NCBI GenBank assembly: GCA_002751075.1
Contig: NAOQ01000253.1
Location: 3,400-67,057, forward strand
DNA: 63,658 bases
Reading direction: 5' to 3'
Source of the DNA: Ichthyophonus hoferi
Taxonomy: Eukaryota > Opisthokonta > Ichthyosporea > Ichthyophonida > Ichthyophonidae
In this document: positions 50,779 to 61,358 of the stretch, in pieces
Position numbering within the stretch: the first letter of the stretch is position 1
How the letters are laid out: every line of letters starts with the position of its first letter
Translations under genes and position numbers: made by a program
The notes under the pieces: model-generated
The model's database searches: none
What the model was told of the DNA's origin: nothing
Seen by the model: the letters and a program-made list of their open reading frames with translations, nothing else

Positions 50779-52620
50779 ATTTTTGAGCATATACATAGAG
50801 ACAGCTGATCCGACTATAAATTCAGTTATTTTCAGTGTCTCCTGAGGATTAGGTATATATGTATTACCAATTTGAGTTATGTTGATACCAGTCTTTACAG
50901 TGCTGGCCTGGTTAATCTTGTCACTTGGTTTGGCAGACACTGTAGTCCCGTCCTTTTCGATGTCAGCAAAATATTTCCTGTAGTTATAACCCTTTGAATT
51001 GAGTTTACAGTCTACAATATCATGGTAGACTGGCATATCTGAGTGATAGTCACATATTAACACCCTTTTTGTTTCAGTTTTTTACCACTGCTGTTCATAG
51101 ATTTTTTGCTGTTGTTGCTGTTGTTCTTCTGGTCATGGTCCATGCTTTCAGAGAGATTGTTAGTAGTTGTTTTCCCTTAGATGTCTAGAATATGCACCCA
51201 TTTCTTCACTATTATGACAAAATCATGTCATTCAGGATAAACACCTTGATAGGATCTGATGTTTATGATTACATTGTAGTGTCCCCATAAATTTAACTGG
51301 GGAGAACAATTTTATCTTAGGCAAAATTCTCAGTCATCTAATTCTGCAAGGCCAGAATATTTACATGCAACCTGGTCCACAAAGATGGCAAGATAATGTA
51401 GAGAAAAATGCTTACCATGGGGAATGTAGTAGCCTCGGAATGTGGCATTGTTTCTCTTTTCAGCAGTAGGTGTGTGCATGCAACGTTTTTCACATTGCTC
51501 TAGTTGAGTATGCAGGGCTAGGTGCCAAGCATATGTATTAATTGGGTCGATGTTATGTGTACTATGTTTAAAGATCCAGAGACCAGTGCAGTGATGCTTA
51601 TAGGTTTTATATTGAAGTCATTGTGGATGGGTCTGTAGGGTTCTGGTAATCCAAATAGTTCTGAGGCTGGAGTTAGAGGTAGTCCACTGCCACCGAGTGG
51701 TCCCTGTGAGAAATGCCAGTAAGAGGATCTTGATCTACTTGGTTTTGGTCTGCTTGTGTGTATGGCTGTCAGTTGTTGTTCATGTATTGCCCACTCAGCA
51801 GTTTGGGTTATTTATTGTTGTGCTGTATGCTTAGCAGTTCAAGTTGCCACGTGTTGTTTTACAGGTATAGTAGCTAAAATTGCTTTTTATGGGGTTACCT
51901 GTTCAGCGATTAAAGTGGTACTTGTTGTACTATACACTTAGCAGTTAGGGTTTCTGCTTGTTATGATATGTGCTCAGTAACTAGAGTTGACTTTTGCTGA
52001 GCTATCCATTCAGTGGCTTGAGTGGCCACTCGTTGTTGCTGTGTGTTCAGTAACTAGAGTTGCTTCCTGTTGTGTTACAAGTTTAGTGGCTAGAGTTGAT
52101 GTTTGCCGTGCTGCTGCCCGCTCAGCATGTTCTTGTTGAAGGATTTGTTGAGTAGTGGCCTTCTGGGTGTTTACAGTTTCATATTGTAGAAGCATCTGGT
52201 CATGCATAGTTCTGAATTCCTGTTTATTGGTAACTCCAAGTTCCAGTTTGCAGAGGTGCATCTCCTCTTGTTCAGTGTACCAAAGGGTAAACTCCTGTTT
52301 CTGTTCAGCTGCTTTGCTAAATTGTTTGTTTAAGAGCTTGAGCTGTTGTTTTTGCCACGCATTTGTGGCATTGGCTTTCTGTAAGCGTTACTGAGTACCT
52401 TTTAGGAGGGGATCTACAGGGAGTAGTCATCTTTAGGGTTAAGGCAAACTTGTTAGTCTCTTCAGTGTAGAGTTCATTTTCATGGCTGTCTTGAATGTGT
52501 TGTTTGTGCTGTCCAACCGTTGAGTAGCCACCGTGTTTTTACTGGGAGTGTTTAGCAATGTTAGTGTTGGAAGCCCACTAGCTTTATTCAAAATTGTTGT
52601 ATTTTTTTAAATTGTGATTA
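50779..52620 (-). pseudogene. Decayed Gln-rich, coiled-coil-like coding relic on the minus strand
   Basis: Minus-strand open pieces occur through this stretch. One of 83 codons (52010-52261) is rich in Gln/Thr/Ala/Glu with a heptad-like pattern (ATTQQILQQEHAERAAARQ). One of 97 codons (50770-51063) has normal amino-acid composition and no recognised family. A short poly-Gln segment lies near 51110. GC content and codon texture differ from the AT-rich flank. It looks like an old, broken element or host-derived gene in the repeat island. I cannot assign it, and it may be part of the same composite element as the transposase fragment to its right. Confidence 0.35.
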
Positions 52621-53112
52621 GAGTTTAGAACTGTGTAGAAACCATGTAGGAACTATATAGAAAAATTATATAGAAAAATCATGTAGAAAATCTTATAAAA
52701 AAATGCTTTATTTTCAGCTATGTTAGTTTCTTTTGTATTTCCCGACCTTTTATTTAACGTGAATGTTAATGTGGCGGTATCCATGGGTGTGATTAAAAAA
52801 TCATATTGGCTAATAAAATTGGTGGAAGATTAATAAGGCCCACTAGAATGGTTTGATTTTATTCCAATGATGTAAAGTATCCTCTCCTGATTAGGATAGT
52901 CCTTTTTAAAAAACCAACTACCTCATTAGTACAATTGATTTCATTGTAGTATTGACAATTGATTACTATCAGACCAATCATTTTATGATATGCTTGTTAC
53001 CAGAACTTAAGCTGTGCCATGTTTTCATTCAGAGTTGAATAAATAGTCTTGCAGCAGATTTATGTCATGGTCCACAGCTTGGGATGCACTGATTGAAACA
53101 GTTATGAACAGT

Positions 53113-53720
53113 TTAGATATTTTTTGTAATGGCATCTTCAATATCTACTTCCAATAGATATCCAGTTATCTTTATGCAACTGTGGACAATATGAGTCATA
53201 TAGTTGGCACCAATTATCCCATTGTGTCTTCTGTCAAGTTTTTGAAAAAATGAGTTGTGCTCTCCATAATTGATAATTACATTATCTACAGAGTAGGCTG
53301 ATACCCTCTGAATGGTTAGGCTATTTTCCTTTAATTTATCATAAATTTGGAAATAAATTGCTTTGGAAGATTTATTATAATCCTCATAAACATCCAGGAC
53401 CTTTAACTGTATACCATTAGAAGGATAAGAATAATTCCAATATCGTACATACAGGGGGAATATTTTTATATTGTCATAAGTTGAGGCATTGGAGAACGGT
53501 GAAAACAATAGTAGTTATATGTCGCAAACCTTTGTGAATACATTAATGATAGGCACTTTGAAATCTCTTAAATTTTGTTCAGTAGTGGCAAGTACCAGAA
53601 CGTCTAGGACCAAGCATGAAGCTTTAGTTCTCCCACATACCATTCCCTTTGCAATGTTAAAATCATAAAATATTTTAGAAGCCAGTTTAATCCTACAATC
53701 TGTTCATGATAAGACATAAC
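53113..53720 (-). mobile_element. hAT-type transposase fragment (DUF4371 / ZMYM-like RNase H fold)
   Basis: The minus-strand open frame 53508-53113 (131 codons) reads like the core of domesticated and free hAT transposases of the ZMYM6/SCAND3-like group. Its signatures are LTIQRVSAYSVDNVIINYGE, HNSFFQKL, NGIIGANYMTHIVHSCIK and LLEVDIEDAI, against the family's VSAYSADNANVNFG and GIGCPAHILHN. The next upstream stretch on the same strand (about 53550-53720), in another frame, encodes ASKIFYDFNIAKGMVCGRTKA, matching the family's ASKL..CFG..K....RTKA region. The reading frame is broken between these parts and lost after 53113, and the catalytic carboxyl half and dimerisation domain are not visible. 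It is an inactive remnant of a plain DNA transposon. Confidence 0.8.
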
Positions 53721-54054
53721 ATGAGGTACAAAATGAAAAACATGCTATAGTACACATCTTCTGTGTATATTCCCTCTATTGATGAGGCCTCATTTATGTA
53801 GTCAGTTTTGTTGATTACTCTTTGGACTTCATTTTTTCAAGTCTGTTGAAAGCTCAACTCTTGATTTCTTCTTTTTAGTACACACAGATCCTTACAGCTG
53901 GGTAGGTGCATTTGTTACTACTTTCTATTTCATAGTCTTGACGTGTTTTATAAGTGCTAACGTTTCTCTAGACATTGTCATAGCTTTAACTAAAAAGTTG
54001 GGATAACAAAATCAAATGTTATTGTGAGCTTTATAATCAGGATACAGATTAAGC

Positions 54055-54590
54055 CTGTGCATGCTGGTTGTTTAGTTGTTGCTTCCAGTCAATACCATTT
54101 GACCATGTGTTACACATTTGTGATAAACATATTAGTAAATAGGAATTCAATATAATTGTTCTGTAATCTGTTGTTATTAGCAAGTTATTCAACAATTATT
54201 TAAATAGTCATTGTTCTTATTTACAAGTTGTCCAATGGCTATTCAAAGGATCATCTGGATGCTATGTATCACGTAAGTATTATCAATCATTATGCATGTG
54301 ATTCAAAACTAATGACCATCACTATTTAGAAGCCACAGTAAATTTACACCTATAGGCTGTACTAAACATCTAATCGCAATTAAATATAGTTAGTGACATT
54401 ATTAAATCAATTTATTATTATTAATTATTGTCTAAGACCTAATTACCAATTAAAATCTTATTCTAAACGCTTCTTAACATATAGAAGTTCAATGCTATAT
54501 AAACAGTAAGTATTTTTTACAAGCCATCATGAAGTGTTTTGACAAAGCACTTATAAGGCCTTAAATACTTTAGTAAAGCATATGTAAATT
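54055..54590 (+). mobile_element. Single arm of the foldback family at 13510-15140
   Basis: This segment matches the right arm of the 13.5 kb element in the same orientation, beginning at TAGTTGTTG...CCA(G/T)T(T/C)(A)...TTGACCATGTG. It continues through TCTGGATGCTATGTATCACG, CCAT/AACACTATTTA, TACTAAACATCTAAT and GAAGTTCAATGCTA. No matching opposite arm was found nearby, so it is either a truncated copy or one end of a larger element whose other end is lost or outside the window. Confidence 0.75.
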
Positions 54591-54599
54591 TAGCAGCAG

Positions 54600-57500
54600 T
54601 TATCTTACCATTTTATGTTTGCTTATTCTTATCAAAATTTATAAATGAGATCACTGATTTAGATTTTTGTTGAAAACAAGCAGTATTTATGTATGTCTAG
54701 TTTCCTGTGTGCCTGTTAACTTTAAATTTGACTACAGTACTTTCTAAAAATGTACTATATATTATCTACTATTTATTACCTATTATCTACTATCTACTAT
54801 CTGTTATATATTATCTACTATCTACCTCTGGGCACAAAATATATTATACATGATGCCTTAAACCTCCTGCTTCCTTTATGAAAAGATGTCTTTTCCCGTG
54901 GTTTTTTGTAAGCACATAGTCTCCTATGATTTATTTTGCAAATGTTTAAATTGTGAGCATGTTAATATATGCACATGTAATTTAAAAGCAATAATGTTTT
55001 CTTTAAAAAAAACAAATATATATCAGAAAATAATAAATAATAAATGGTGAAGTCTACCCGGTATACGTGGAAACTTCTATTTTAAAACGTCTCAGTATTC
55101 ACTTTGATTAGCCTATATGAATCTATGATCTCTATTTAAAAACTATTATTGGATAAATAGTCACCAATAATCGCTTTTGCCAATCACAAGCCACGCATAT
55201 AATAATTTAATAACCATAAATTAGGAATTAATTCCTGAATAATTAAGAGTTAACCAATTATTTTGTATAATTATCAGTTAATAGTCAATTTAATATTATA
55301 GTTATATAGTTAACGACTACTAATGAATTAATTAATTATATTAATTATTAATATTACTACTAACTTCAAAAATTAGTAAAACATGCCACACTTCCTAAAA
55401 AAGATCAATTTGATGGGGGAGTGTCCCTCCACCTGTTGGACCGGTGGGCACCCAAATTTGATAGCAATGGAAGGGAATTTGGTGTGCCTTTTCCTAAACC
55501 TATCGGAAAAGGATTTGAGCCAGGATACAAATGCTTGGAATGTGAAGAAGTCTAAGAGGACTCTAATTGTAACATTTTTCGCTTAAGATGAAAACATATA
55601 GGTCACCGGTACGAAAGAAAGCCTCCAACTGGTGATCTAAGCAAATCGGGCATTTAAGATCAGCCAATAACATTGTAATGCACAGTTAGTGACTACCTAT
55701 AGGATAAATGTGAGCTTTAATTTTACTAGCTACATGTTTTTTTTTCTTTCTGGCGAGGCAATTGAGAAGTACAATTAATAACTGCACATAAATTTAGTAC
55801 GCAATATTTATAATAGTTTTAACTGTTGTACTTTAGTACACAGATAAAAGGCATTTGGTGATTATTCGGAATGAAATAAGCAAATATTAAAATCCAGAAT
55901 CTCGTTGGGTTGCCTATTGATCAATGATATCTCAACCATATATTGATAGATGAATCTACTCTAAATAGTTGATAATCAATGAGATTATATGACCCAATGA
56001 TTGACTGCTCGTCCCGCTCTGCAGCTCGTAATCATAAGTTTTATGTCCCTGTAAACGTTAATACATGTATATATATATATCAATATATTAAATGCCCACT
56101 GTATAAAGACCCCAAGCACCCAGGCATAGTCATATGCGCATAAATATAGCTTTACTAAATGCAAGACAACATCATAATTTCATACAATCTATTCGAAAAA
56201 AGAGGACTATTCGTGTTACACCAAAGCTTTCAAAGCAACCAAAGGCTAGCATGAAGCAGGTAAAGGTACTAATCGAGAAGCATTCACAGTCGCAAACGTA
56301 CCAGTCAGCCATAACCCACTTGAAAGTCATGATATTATTGACATCAGGTAAACCGTCATGCTTTTGGTTGCCAATGAACAGTTAATGCTCGCTAACGATT
56401 TTGTATACAGCACTCGCCTCTGAGAGAGTTAAATAATCAGAACGTCTATTTATTGGTGGTCCGCAAGTGATTTCCCCGTCGTCATCGTTTTAAGCTCCCC
56501 TATTGGAAAATTTTCCCTGGTTAAAAATCTTTCACATTTGGGAATTGCATATTTTGAAAATTCCCCCAGAATCGAAAAAAGGTTAGAATACAAATATTAT
56601 TTCTATTGTTTTTCTTCTCTCAAACACCGGTTTATTATTATCCCATAATATATATATATATATATATTCATTTTAGTCGTACTTTCATTGAGTAGATTCC
56701 AATCTAGATCAATTCATAACATGGCTAGCTTTCACGCACGAGCCACGTGGCTTTTAAATATAAAGTATTTAAATCTTACTTTGATCAATACATTCAGCAC
56801 ATCCAGCACTACTTCATCCATGAGCCAAAACACTTGTGGTAATCATACGATGCCATAAAAATGTCATATTGAGGATTATATTTCATCTCTCTATATGCAA
56901 GGCACCATAGTCACTGCCTCGTACAGAAATTATAAGAAGAGCCGCTTTTGTCCATGTCGGTTTTACAGATCCAGGGCTCTCTAATCGAATGACTACTAAA
57001 TGTTATATATTGGTGTTTATGGAATCCATAATATCTAAAACGTAATTACACAATCACGGCTTATTTAATGTTTGCATTATTAGTTTTTTCTGTCACAACA
57101 CTGAATCCAAATCTAGGAAAATACCAAGCATTTAATATATTAGCCATCTCATTAATATCAAAACACATAAGTTTCATGTGGTGTTTTACAAGACAAAAGA
57201 TTGGTATTCATTCTGATGATTCGTTGGGTTTTGGAAAAGTCTACTCACCAAAACGCCATAATAAGCAAGTTCATAGAAATATTGGGGCTCAATATTTTTC
57301 CTTTTTGTTCCAATAATAGAATATTTCAGACGTTATTTTGCGTAAACCTCACACAAATATGTGCCCACTAACATAATTTAATTCCATCTGCCATATATAT
57401 TTTTACCCGCCGGCGGTCGGTCAGGCTATTTTTAGTTTTATTGTTTTTACTGTACCATCTAATGCAAAGCACAAAACTAAAACCAGCGATCAGTGATCTT

Positions 57501-58237
57501 AAAGGTTATGTAGAATGACCTTTTATTCAATAATAATATAGATTAATTTTAAATACTATAGTTAATACTTGTTAATCACATGTCTATGCCTTATTTTTAT
57601 TTACAATTTCAATGGATCAGGTGCTGAAGTCATATGGTGTCGAAACGTTGGTTGTTTCAGTGCCGTCACAGATTTTATTTCAACTTGAATCACATATCGA
57701 CTCTAAATAAAAGTTTGTTTTTCAAACAAAAAAATACCCCGTGTAATTATGTGTAGAGGACGCAAATACGTAAACCTCTCAAAAAGGTTAAAACGTTGAA
57801 TAAATTTATGGCGATTGGCCCTCAAAGTCAATAGATAATGCATAAGAATTATTGGATCTCCCTTGACAACAAATTAGTCTCCCTGGATAAATGCATGCGA
57901 CCATGCATGCTGAGCGTTAGCTTGCAGATAACAATCACATGGCTCCGATACTACATGAGTTTAAGAGTATTATTCTAGCGAATAGATGCTTATTGAATCT
58001 TAAAGCAGTTACCTAATACATTTATGGTACATACTAATCAGTTAGATCCTCCTCAAAAAAAAATGCGGCTAATAAATATCAGTACTATGAATATGTGGGG
58101 GAATAATACAATTTGGTAACGCAAATTTCGGCCAGACTAAACTACCAGGGCTCCGAGCCAAGTCAATTTTTTAGCATGATCTGCGTATTGGTCTAGAAAC
58201 CTTCATATTGTGTATATAAGCCTATAGCTATAACTTG
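54600..58237. other. AT-rich region with no recognised gene
   Basis: Open frames of 62-83 codons (for example 55383-55586, 56134-56385, 57068-57316) have no family resemblance. A short TA microsatellite is at 56070 and 56650. The CTATTATCTACTATCTA repeat is at 54760-54825. Confidence 0.5.
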
Positions 58238-58622
58238 CGTTTAAACAGGAACATTTAATTATTTTGCGTATTTCTTTATATAGCTATATTCATTTAATAT
58301 TGTTAGAAATTATTAGTATATATATAGCCTGGCAAAATACTTGGTACAACCTATTGGTGTTAAATGCCAATCCAAGATTATCGATCAAAATAGAACAGTT
58401 CAGATCATATGTTTGGGGTCCAGATAACTCATTGCTTAGACATACTGCATAAGACAAATCCTGCTGGCTTCATTAATATTGAAAAATACAGTCTTTGCAT
58501 CTCTGTACTCCGTGTATGCAAGGGATGCGCCAAAACGCCATTTAATTTGTTGTTCCTTTTCCTTCTGAACAAATGTGGTTCAACAGGAACGCACTTACAT
58601 CTACTTATTATTCCCTACAACT
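58238..58622 (-). mobile_element. LTR copy of the family at 30648, inverted
   Basis: On the minus strand it reads GTTGTAGGGAATAATAAGTAG, GCGTTCCTG, TTGCATACACGGAGTACAGA, AGCAGGATTTGTCTTATGCA, ATTTAACACCAATAGGTTGTA and finally ATGTTCCTGTTTAAAC. It is roughly full length with small deletions. Its end bases differ from the TG...CA of the 30.6 kb copy, consistent with greater age. Confidence 0.75.
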
Positions 58623-61358
58623 TACCTATAGGCGTAGATCCAGCCTTCTTGCCAGTACAATAATTATTATATACAACCACCTTCATTATACCTTTAGACA
58701 AAGTTTTGAATATCCCTCCGCTCATCAGAATACTCGAAATAAGTGTACTGTTGTTTTGGGGTTTCCCTGTTTTCGCATAATCTTTCTAAAACAGAGAAAT
58801 TAAACTTTGCATGCACCTGATAGCTTCACAAGGATTGGCTATTAAATAAGATTTCGCTGCCGAGTTTAGGCATGTAGATTTTATGTTGATACATGCGCTT
58901 TAGGGAAGCCTTGTTTGTCTTCCTTGGCTTACATCTTTAGAACAGGAAATTAAACTATTGAACGACAAAAGCAAATTCAAGATAGGCCAGTTGTGATTGA
59001 ATGCGGTAAAACAATAATCGATTAAAAGATTAAAAACAAAATAAAATAAATAAATCAACATTTCCCACTGATGTTATACAAATGTAGATCGGTCCAGTTA
59101 ATTACTATTAGTGTCAATAGGTATTCTATATAGTGAGTTTGGATATGATAATACAAGTTTAAATTCTTTATAAGCAGAATATACATGCTAGTTAAGGGGG
59201 GGCATGCCTAACTGTTGGCAGTCCTTTGTCGTAGAATTATTAGAAATCCTATGGAATAGTTTAAGCCAAGGACAATACAGCCTTAGGGTATCATATACGG
59301 GGTGGTCGAGGTTAACAAGCCTCAGACATTCTAGCTAGAATCATTATAAAACTTTAAACGATTTGTTCATGATATACAGGTCTGTTAAAGTTATGTTTAT
59401 AACGTAACAAAGTACAATTGATTACCATTTAAGTATTAATAATTAGTTTATCGTAGGCATATAGTATGTTAGGTTCTTGTAATGATATGTGGTCAATGGT
59501 AACCAACAAAAAACCCACAAAAAGCACCTGTAATATAGTTAGTACTCGGAATTGATTCGGGCATGAGCTTGGCCAACATCACGGGATCTTGATGTACCCA
59601 TGGCCCATGCTCCCCGGCAGGCGTACTAACGAGTTACTCTCAGTTTTATACTATTTTACAAACTGGTGTTTATAGACTGGGTTTTAGTTTTATCTGACTG
59701 TATTAAAAAAGCTTACTGCTGATTCTGCCAAGCCCGTTCCACCTCGGCATTCAGCAAGTCTTTACTTCTTGGTTGTAGATAGCTATTTTTTTACTCGCGT
59801 TTTTATATTACAACATTAAAACATTTTTTCAAAGAGATCAAGGTAAATCTTTTAAAGAGACAATAATCTCTTCATATTTCAAAATAATTGGCCTTAGCTT
59901 AAAAGTTTGTCTTGCACTTTCAATTGCTCCGACTACGGTTGCAAAGTGATCGTTAAGATTAAATTTAATTAATACATTGCTAAATTACGAAAGTTGAGCA
60001 TAGCAACAGTCTGTTCATTATCTTGTACATTCTTGTCCAATGTTGATTCAGGACGATCACAGTAAATCACCATGCATTTTTTTTAAAAATTATTTGAAGG
60101 AGACTTTGAAAATACCTCTAGAGAGTAGTACACGAATGGAAGGGAGCATACATACTGTGAGGTTTTATGGTTCTCCGCGGTTTGCCTGAAAAAAAAACAA
60201 CAATTTGTCGCTTTCTTGCACGTTTGTACTCTACCTGTATTTAGCCTACTTTTAGTTAGTCATCTTTACTTTTTACAAATAGTTTAAACAAAGTGGGCAT
60301 TTACTAGAAGTCTTAGATTTTCCAAGATATTCCCAAGAACTTTAAGACAAACCTCGACTAATGATACGACGGCATTAAATAGAGGTGTAAACTAATTGGA
60401 GAGCGATTAATAGAAAGATCTCATAACCCTGGGGCAGATGTGCGGTCGATCCAGGAGACGTAACATTTCCAAAGGATCTACCTGCAATGCAGTTCCAGGC
60501 CTCATCTTTTTATTTGTGCCTTATAATCTGTTATTAATAGACATATGATTATATTAAAATAATACCCTCCCCTAGCTTCCCATACCCTACCCTCGTTTAA
60601 CTAAAATGTTTTGCCGTTGGCTTTGCATTATTCAGTAGTTTCCTGTTTGTCTGTACAATCTATTTTGTTTGTCAAATAATTTTTAATTGTTCGTATAAAC
60701 TTGCTGGATTTTTTTTATTATCTTCCATAACATAATTTAGAAGGACCACTCAGGTTCGTGGGAATAAAAAGTTTCTTTGTATATTACTCGTATATTCCTC
60801 TCGAACTGTACCGTTTCGTATTTATTGTTGTGCAACACCCACCTAGCAATAAACTGTGTGCATAGTTTCAGCACTTGTAAACCTTTTCGGAAAAAAAGTA
60901 AGGAATCAACGGTCCTGCGGCAAACTTATTGCGTTACTGGTATTTTATTTTTCTTCGCTTTATTTTATCTTTCATGACCACCTACAATAAATAAAATTTC
61001 TTGCGTGCTTCACTTTGGTAGACCTGACTTCTTTGTTTAGCAGTGTCTTTGTTCAACTGATTCTTTTATCTTTTATTCTCACTATTCTAAATAGTGTATA
61101 CAATTTTCAAAGCATTCTTGCTTAGAAACCCCGTAAGTATTCATATAATAGGATCTATTAGTGAAACAAATGAACATTATATAACCAACATTCCGTTATT
61201 CATAGCCCCTTTCCAACACCAACCTAACCACAACCGTCCCTAACAACACAGAAACAGGGAAAACATAAGGACTTATCGTGTTGCTATCCTTTTTTATCTC
61301 AACCACCATATTTTAGGTTTACCCAATTCAACATCTAACGAATCAGCCTCGTATCATT
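58623..61358. other. Upstream flank of the Sec7-domain gene, no gene recognised
   Basis: Mixed AT-rich DNA. No coding family is recognised. TTTTAG at 61311-61316 precedes the Sec7 gene's first visible ATG by about 43 bases without an in-frame stop between them, so the first exon could be a later exon with unseen upstream coding or untranslated sequence. Confidence 0.5.

Noticed and set aside
57610-57720. Hammerhead-ribozyme-like string (GCTGAAG ... GTCGAAACG) reminiscent of Penelope-like elements
   Set aside because: The segment between the two core-like motifs does not form a stem and flanking stem I pairing is poor, so a ribozyme fold is not supported.
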